From an uncultured Candidatus Saccharibacteria bacterium (lineage in GTDB: Bacteria > Patescibacteriota > Saccharimonadia > Saccharimonadales > Saccharimonadaceae): a DNA stretch of 7,164 nt. Every line of letters begins with the position of its first letter. Within the stretch, counting starts at the first letter, position 1. Where the stretch lies: contig CALEKV010000150.1 in the NCBI GenBank assembly GCA_937902525.1, forward strand, positions 1 to 7,164, given 5' to 3'. Shown here piece by piece: positions 1 through 4,324 of this stretch. The notes below the pieces were generated by a model. It saw only the letters and a list, made by a program, of their open reading frames with translations, was not told where the DNA came from and did no database searches. A program made the position numbers and the translations under genes.

Positions 1-337
1 CAGGCACGAACATTTGGTGCAGCTCGTCTGTACAGGCGTAGAGCATGGCTATGGCAATGCTTAAGAATATCATTTTCTTTACACCTAGACCATACTCTTT
101 GAGTGGGTTGAAAAGTAAAACCCCTAGTACAAAGTAGGCGCTAATATGAGCTGCCTTACGTACTAAAAAGGTTAGTAGGTCGGCCGGAGCGTTGACCCCT
201 ATGGATTGTATAGTGCGAACGATCTCATCACTACGCGCAGAAGACGTACCGGCTATTTCGTTGGACATAAGGAATATTACGAGCATCCAGATGGCGATTA
301 GTATCAATGAAACAATAATCCTATTTTGGCGATTCAT
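1..337 (-). CDS. VanZ-family membrane protein, C-terminus cut by the left window edge
   Basis: Reading the minus strand from the ATG at 337 gives 112 codons open to the window edge. The visible part has a hydrophobic helix at about residues 7-24 followed by FLMSNE, then a VRKAAH motif (59-64) leading into a second helix (about 65-77), then a third helix ending in YACTDELHQMFVP (100-112). The pairing of RK-x-x-H with DE-x-HQ-x-FVP is the signature of VanZ-like proteins, and the next residue, just off the edge, would normally be the G of FVPGR. VanZ proteins are small integral membrane proteins. The founding member gives low-level teicoplanin resistance, but for most relatives the function is unknown, and resistance should not be assumed here. 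The start lies 7 bases after the ugd stop, with no strong Shine-Dalgarno sequence (only a weak GAG about 12 bases upstream), so translation is probably coupled to ugd. No other in-frame start lies nearby. Confidence 0.88.
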   Translation of the reverse strand, partial: MNRQNRIIVSLILIAIWMLVIFLMSNEIAGTSSARSDEIVRTIQSIGVNAPADLLTFLVRKAAHISAYFVLGVLLFNPLKEYGLGVKKMIFLSIAIAMLYACTDELHQMFVP

Positions 338-344
338 GAAATGC

Positions 345-1511
345 TTAGTCTCGCGCGAATACATCACGGCTATACACTTTCTCTGACACATCAGCTAGTG
401 CTTCGCTGACTCGGTTCGCGATAATTACGTCAGACTGCTTCTTAAATTCGGCTAGGTCGTTAACGATTGCGAATCCTTCGAAAGAGGATTCCTGAATAGT
501 AGGTTCATGAATAATGATATTCACCCCGTTATTCTTCAGACGGTTAATCACCCCCTGTATTGACGATTGCCGGAAGTTATCTGAACCGCTCTTCATAGTC
601 AGCCTGTAAACTCCAACAGTTTCTGGATTGAGTCGTAATATCATATCTGCAATATGATCCATACGGATAACATTCGCCTCGACAATGGCACCGATAAGGC
701 TGTTTGGTATGCCCTGGTAGTTTGACAAAAGCTGTTTGGTGTCTTTTGGTAGACAATAACCACCATAGCCGAACGAAGGATTATTGTAGTAGTCGCCGAT
801 TCGCGGGTCTAAACTGATACCCTTTATGATGTTCAAGCTGCTCAGATTCTCCATCTCTGCATACGTATCTAACTCGTTAAAATAAGCAACGCGCATTGCT
901 AAAAATGTGTTTGCAAATAACTTAACAGCCTCTGCTTCCGTTGACGTCATAAACAAGACGGGAGGGTTGGGAGATAGGGCTGCCGAGGTCAGCAACTTCG
1001 CAAACCCTTGGGCTCTTTCATTAGTATCACCAACGATGATTCGTGATGGGTATAGATTATCATGCAAGGCTTTGCCTTCTCGAAGAAATTCTGGAGAAAA
1101 TATTATATTGGGGTTATTAAATTCACGACGTGCTTTTTTGGTGTAGCCAACAGGTATTGTAGATTTAATAATGATAGTTGCGTCTGGGGCTAACTCTGTG
1201 ACGGCCATGATGACACTATCTACCGAAGAAGTATCGAACTCACCAGTCTTGTCGTCATAGTTCGTGGGTGTTGCGACAATCACGAAGTCCGCGTGAGCAT
1301 AGGCTTTATTTGCATCCATGGTTGCGAGGAGTTGCAAATCATTTTTGGTCAGATATTCTTCAATTTCTGTATCAACAATAGGAGAACGTCGATTACTAAT
1401 CATATCTACGCGTTCCCTTGTAATATCAAGAGCTATAACGTTGTTATGTTGCGCGAATAAGATAGCATTTGAAAGGCCAACATATCCTGTACCTACTACT
1501 GTGATATTCAT
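345..1511 (-). CDS. ugd: UDP-glucose 6-dehydrogenase
   Basis: A cytosolic enzyme that oxidises UDP-glucose to UDP-glucuronate in two NAD-dependent steps, supplying uronic acid for surface polysaccharide. The 388-residue product is complete and equals the length of E. coli Ugd. The N-terminal Rossmann domain opens with GTGYVGLS (7-14) and has D29 at the expected NAD ribose-binding position. KSTIPVG is at 116-122 and SPEFLREG at 139-146, with the catalytic-region glutamate E141. The central helix carries K197 and N201 (KLFAN). The nucleophile C253 sits in [11 protein letters not shown] (248-258), with D257. The C-terminal UDP-binding domain has [10 protein letters not shown] (303-312) and SSIQG. 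The [10 protein letters not shown] form separates it from the UDP-ManNAc and UDP-GlcNAc dehydrogenases, which have a GGHCIP-type site. The start is supported by AGAAGGGG at 1518-1525, six bases before the ATG. It follows the flippase gene after 63 bases and precedes the VanZ gene by 7. Confidence 0.97.
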   Translation of the reverse strand: [388 protein letters not shown]

Positions 1512-1556
1512 AGCGAACCCCTTCTATTATGCATACTACTCAACATAAAACATTCG

Positions 1557-1585
1557 GTTAAACTGGATACAGCGTTAGTCATCAA
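1557..1585 (-). promoter_or_regulatory. Weak candidate promoter ahead of ugd
   Basis: On the minus strand, TTGATG (1580-1585) and TTTAAC (1557-1562) are separated by exactly 17 bases. Each matches four of six positions of the sigma-70 -35 and -10 consensus. Initiation would fall near 1550, leaving a leader of about 39 bases that contains the ugd Shine-Dalgarno sequence. The -35 overlaps the flippase stop codon. Such half-matches occur often by chance in AT-rich DNA, so this is only a candidate for a secondary promoter within the operon. Confidence 0.2.
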
Positions 1586-3089
1586 TTTTATGACGCGCAA
1601 GTTTTAACGACCACAATTTTGACATCCCCCAAGATTTCTTCACTAGGTTCTCTAAATCTTTCGGCATGCCTCCGAGTGCATAAAGGGACGCGAAGAACAC
1701 AAGAGTTAACATTCCTGAAAATATAAATATATACATTATGGGTACCATTTTTTCAAAAACGTTCTTGAGCAAAAAGCCCGAAGCAAAAGCTATACCAAAT
1801 GCAAATAATGGACGTATGGTTACCGATATATCAATTCTCATTTTAGTTTCTAGCCTGTATACCCTATATACAAGTATTAGGGCCATAAACTCCGATATGA
1901 GAGTTGTGCATGCAGCACCAATAATCCCATGTCTTGGAATTAAGTATATGTTGAGCAGTACGTTCACGAATAACGAAAATAACGATATATATAATATCTT
2001 GTGGTGCTTATCTCGCGCCACACATGCCAAACTGAAAACCATATACAAATACGAGAACAGTGTTGCAACTGTGAGTATGCTAAATGGTATTGCAGCACTT
2101 ATAAAATCATAGTTGGAAATAACTATGATTAATTCATTTTTGATATAAAACCCTACAAGAACAAGCAGTAAACCAAAAGTTAAAAGAATGTGAAATGCTT
2201 TTTTTACAATATTTCCAAATTCAGCAATTGAAGCAGTTGCCATAACTGGTGTTAGTCCAGTCATGATAAATGCTGAAAGTGTTGCAAAAGTATTTATTAA
2301 TGAGTATGCAACTGAATATATTCCTGAAGCCGTAGTACCTAAGATAGAGGAAAGCATAATAGTATCAATTTTTAGATATACAACATTTATAACTGACATG
2401 ATACCAAACGAAAGTGACATAGCAATATAACGTTTCCAAAGTTTGAAATTATGTCGTGGTCTAATTGGTATATGCTTTCGAACCAACACAAAAGCTATAA
2501 GCGCGCATATACCAACAGCACTTACGTAACCAACAATATAAAAAATAAGATCAGCTTTCATCAAGCACAACATTATGACAATTAGGAGGAATAAACATTG
2601 CTGAAAGATTGCAATGAGTGCTGGAATATCATTTCTTATTTTGGAACCAAAATAAGCAGCTGATATTGACCATACTGAATCGATTAATAAGAAAGACGAC
2701 ATAATCAAGATTCCGATTCTGAACTGAACAGTGGCGTCTGGATATATCGCAAGACCAAGCCCATACACAACGGGAATCATAATAACGCTTAAAGCAAGGC
2801 GTAGACCCATATTTTGATCAATGATCTCTGAAGCTTTTTCTGGATTTTTTGCCATTTCTCTGTTTGAAATAGAGTTTAAACCAAGCTCTGTGAAAAGAGT
2901 AAACGTTGTCACAAATGCGATTATCGTAGAATATATTCCATACTCTTTAGCGCCCAAAGAATTAGTCATTATTTTAAGTATCAGCACACTAGAAATAGCC
3001 ATTATGATTTGGCCAAAAACTTGTACTGCTACGCTTTTTGTTAGTAATTTCTTTGCGTTAGCGGGGTAATGAGCAATAGTTTCAGACAC
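1575..3089 (-). CDS. Wzx-like polysaccharide flippase (MOP superfamily)
   Basis: An integral membrane protein of 504 residues, predicted to move lipid-linked glycan from the cytosolic to the outer face of the membrane. Fourteen hydrophobic segments can be counted, the usual number for PST/Wzx-type MOP flippases. Family-typical stretches include LGAKEYGIYS with TELGLNSISNRE (about residues 45-77), which contains the loop after the first helix and the second helix, and YLKIDTIMLSSILG followed by GIYSVAYSL at about 238-264. The chosen start is the GTG at 3089, preceded at 8 bases by GGAGG. An in-frame TTG at 3104 would add five residues, but it overlaps that same GGAGG and lacks its own ribosome site. 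The GTG shares a base with the TAG stop of the upstream glycosyltransferase (TAGTG), so translation is probably coupled. The gene is strongly AT-rich in its middle. The transported sugar cannot be read from the sequence. Confidence 0.94.
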   Translation of the reverse strand: MSETIAHYPANAKKLLTKSVAVQVFGQIIMAISSVLILKIMTNSLGAKEYGIYSTIIAFVTTFTLFTELGLNSISNREMAKNPEKASEIIDQNMGLRLALSVIMIPVVYGLGLAIYPDATVQFRIGILIMSSFLLIDSVWSISAAYFGSKIRNDIPALIAIFQQCLFLLIVIMLCLMKADLIFYIVGYVSAVGICALIAFVLVRKHIPIRPRHNFKLWKRYIAMSLSFGIMSVINVVYLKIDTIMLSSILGTTASGIYSVAYSLINTFATLSAFIMTGLTPVMATASIAEFGNIVKKAFHILLTFGLLLVLVGFYIKNELIIVISNYDFISAAIPFSILTVATLFSYLYMVFSLACVARDKHHKILYISLFSLFVNVLLNIYLIPRHGIIGAACTTLISEFMALILVYRVYRLETKMRIDISVTIRPLFAFGIAFASGFLLKNVFEKMVPIMYIFIFSGMLTLVFFASLYALGGMPKDLENLVKKSWGMSKLWSLKLARHKIDD

Positions 3090-4273
3090 TACTCGCGCCT
3101 CCAAGATGAGATTGCCTCATAAAATAGGCCTTCCATATTATCGGCAAGCTGCTCTATCGAGAATTTTACAGCACTCATACTAGCAGATTTTCCCATAGCT
3201 TTAAGTTTTTGTTTGTTTCTCAATAGCTCTATAGCAAATTGCGCAATTTGCTTTGGTTGGTGTTCGTCAACCAGAAACCCATTTACGCCATGTTTTAGCC
3301 AATCACGAACACCCCCTACGTCGCACGCAATGACAGGCCGGCCAATACTCATTGCTTCAACGCCAACTTTTCCAAAAGTTTCTGGGTACGCAGACGGCAT
3401 CACCAATAGGCAAGCATTTCTGTAAGACTTTTCAAGCTCATTGGTATTTTGGAACGGTAGAAAAGTGACATCCTTTACTAGGTCTAGATCAACCGTAAGC
3501 TGTTTAAGTTGATCTTCATATTGGCCTTCTCCTACGATTATAAGTCGTGCGTCCGATATTGATTTTTTTATAATTTTCATGGCTTTCAATAAATCATCTA
3601 CGCCCTTATAGCTTTCAAGACGGCCAACGTATAATATTTCGTATCCGTCTGAAGCTATTGGTTGATATTTAAAGAGATGTGCGGCATTCGGGATATACGT
3701 GGCTAGTATATTTTGACTACGCAAAATTGATTTAGTGAAACTACTAAGAGCAACAAACATAGTTATACTTTTTCGCAAAGAAGAATAAGTAACCTTACAG
3801 ATTATACTAAAGTATATGTAGTGGAGTAGACCAATGGGTGTGGTCGACGTCAAAGAACCAGAATTATCCCGAAAATGTCTCCTTTGTACGTACCATTTTA
3901 TCCAAGGCTTGATATAGAGCTCGGGTCCATGTACATAAAGAAGTGTCGGAAAATCTTTCACCAACGACAAAATAGATGCTGTTGCTTGATACATACTATA
4001 TATTGCAATTGCATCGGGATTATATTCTGAAAGTATATGCTTTAATACTTTTTTGGAGCTTGGGTTATATGCAGTATATAATAACTTTCTAATACCAGAT
4101 TTTGGTAATTGTTTGAAGCTATAATCATTAAAATGTTGACGATCAAGATTGGAATCGCTAGTAAGTATCCTTACTTCATGACCCCTCGCTTCAAGTAATG
4201 GTCGGATACTACTTATGGTTGTCTCAACTCCTCCTGAAATGTATCCGTAATTCGATATGATGAGAATTTTCAT
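3089..4273 (-). CDS. Glycosyltransferase, GT4 family (GT-B fold)
   Basis: A retaining glycosyltransferase expected to add one sugar from a nucleotide-sugar donor to a lipid-linked glycan at the cytosolic face of the membrane; donor and acceptor are unknown. Counting from the chosen start (394 residues), the N-terminal Rossmann domain begins MKILIISN and has the glycine motif SGGVET (13-18) and YVHGPEL (113-119), with a histidine at the position usual in GT4 enzymes. The C-terminal domain starts near 195 (IPNAA) and contains ILYVGRLESYKG (213-224, with R218 and K223), IIVGEG, and the E-x7-E donor-binding motif ETFGKVGVE (298-306), then GRPVIACDVGG and GVNGFLV. The ATG at 4273 is preferred because it begins the first beta strand and has a weak GTGGG 7 bases upstream. 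An in-frame ATG at 4291 would add MYVGKK but has no ribosome site. The gene follows the fusion gene after 51 bases and overlaps the flippase start by one base. Confidence 0.94.
   Translation of the reverse strand: MKILIISNYGYISGGVETTISSIRPLLEARGHEVRILTSDSNLDRQHFNDYSFKQLPKSGIRKLLYTAYNPSSKKVLKHILSEYNPDAIAIYSMYQATASILSLVKDFPTLLYVHGPELYIKPWIKWYVQRRHFRDNSGSLTSTTPIGLLHYIYFSIICKVTYSSLRKSITMFVALSSFTKSILRSQNILATYIPNAAHLFKYQPIASDGYEILYVGRLESYKGVDDLLKAMKIIKKSISDARLIIVGEGQYEDQLKQLTVDLDLVKDVTFLPFQNTNELEKSYRNACLLVMPSAYPETFGKVGVEAMSIGRPVIACDVGGVRDWLKHGVNGFLVDEHQPKQIAQFAIELLRNKQKLKAMGKSASMSAVKFSIEQLADNMEGLFYEAISSWRRE
3098..3102 (-). promoter_or_regulatory. Ribosome binding site that sets the flippase start
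   Basis: GGAGG on the minus strand, inside the last codons of the upstream glycosyltransferase gene, ends 8 bases before the GTG at 3089. This spacing favours GTG as the start and excludes the TTG at 3104, whose first base lies upstream of the GGAGG and whose codon overlaps it. Confidence 0.75.
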
Positions 4274-4324
4274 TTTTTTACCCACGTACATACGAATAAT
4301 GCTAATACATAATTCTTAAACACT

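Noticed and set aside
192..386. Plus-strand open frame of 64 codons
   Set aside because: It lies opposite the VanZ start and the ugd end, resembles no family I know, and its minus-strand partner frame has clear VanZ motifs.
1526..1531. CATAAT as a -10 element for ugd
   Set aside because: It directly abuts the Shine-Dalgarno sequence, so the transcript would start within or after the ribosome site. No -35 lies 17 bases upstream.
907..1548. Two plus-strand open frames (907-1146 and 1318-1548)
   Set aside because: Both lie antisense to highly conserved ugd sequence and are explained by its codon pattern.
1512..1574. Possible terminator between the flippase and ugd (TTATG ... CATAA inverted repeat)
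   Set aside because: The stem is only 5 AT-rich pairs with a loop of about 12 bases and no following T run on the transcribed strand.
1738..2112. Plus-strand open frame of 124 codons, the longest on that strand
   Set aside because: It lies fully opposite the flippase gene, whose membrane helices are intact there. It has no recognisable domain.
2189..2195. A7 run in the flippase gene as a phase-variation tract
   Set aside because: Seven bases is short, such runs are common in AT-rich genes, and the frame is intact.
2821..3425. Plus-strand open frames at 2821-3069 and 3213-3425
   Set aside because: They are antisense to the flippase N-terminus and the GT4 C-terminal domain, and have no domain or ribosome site of note.
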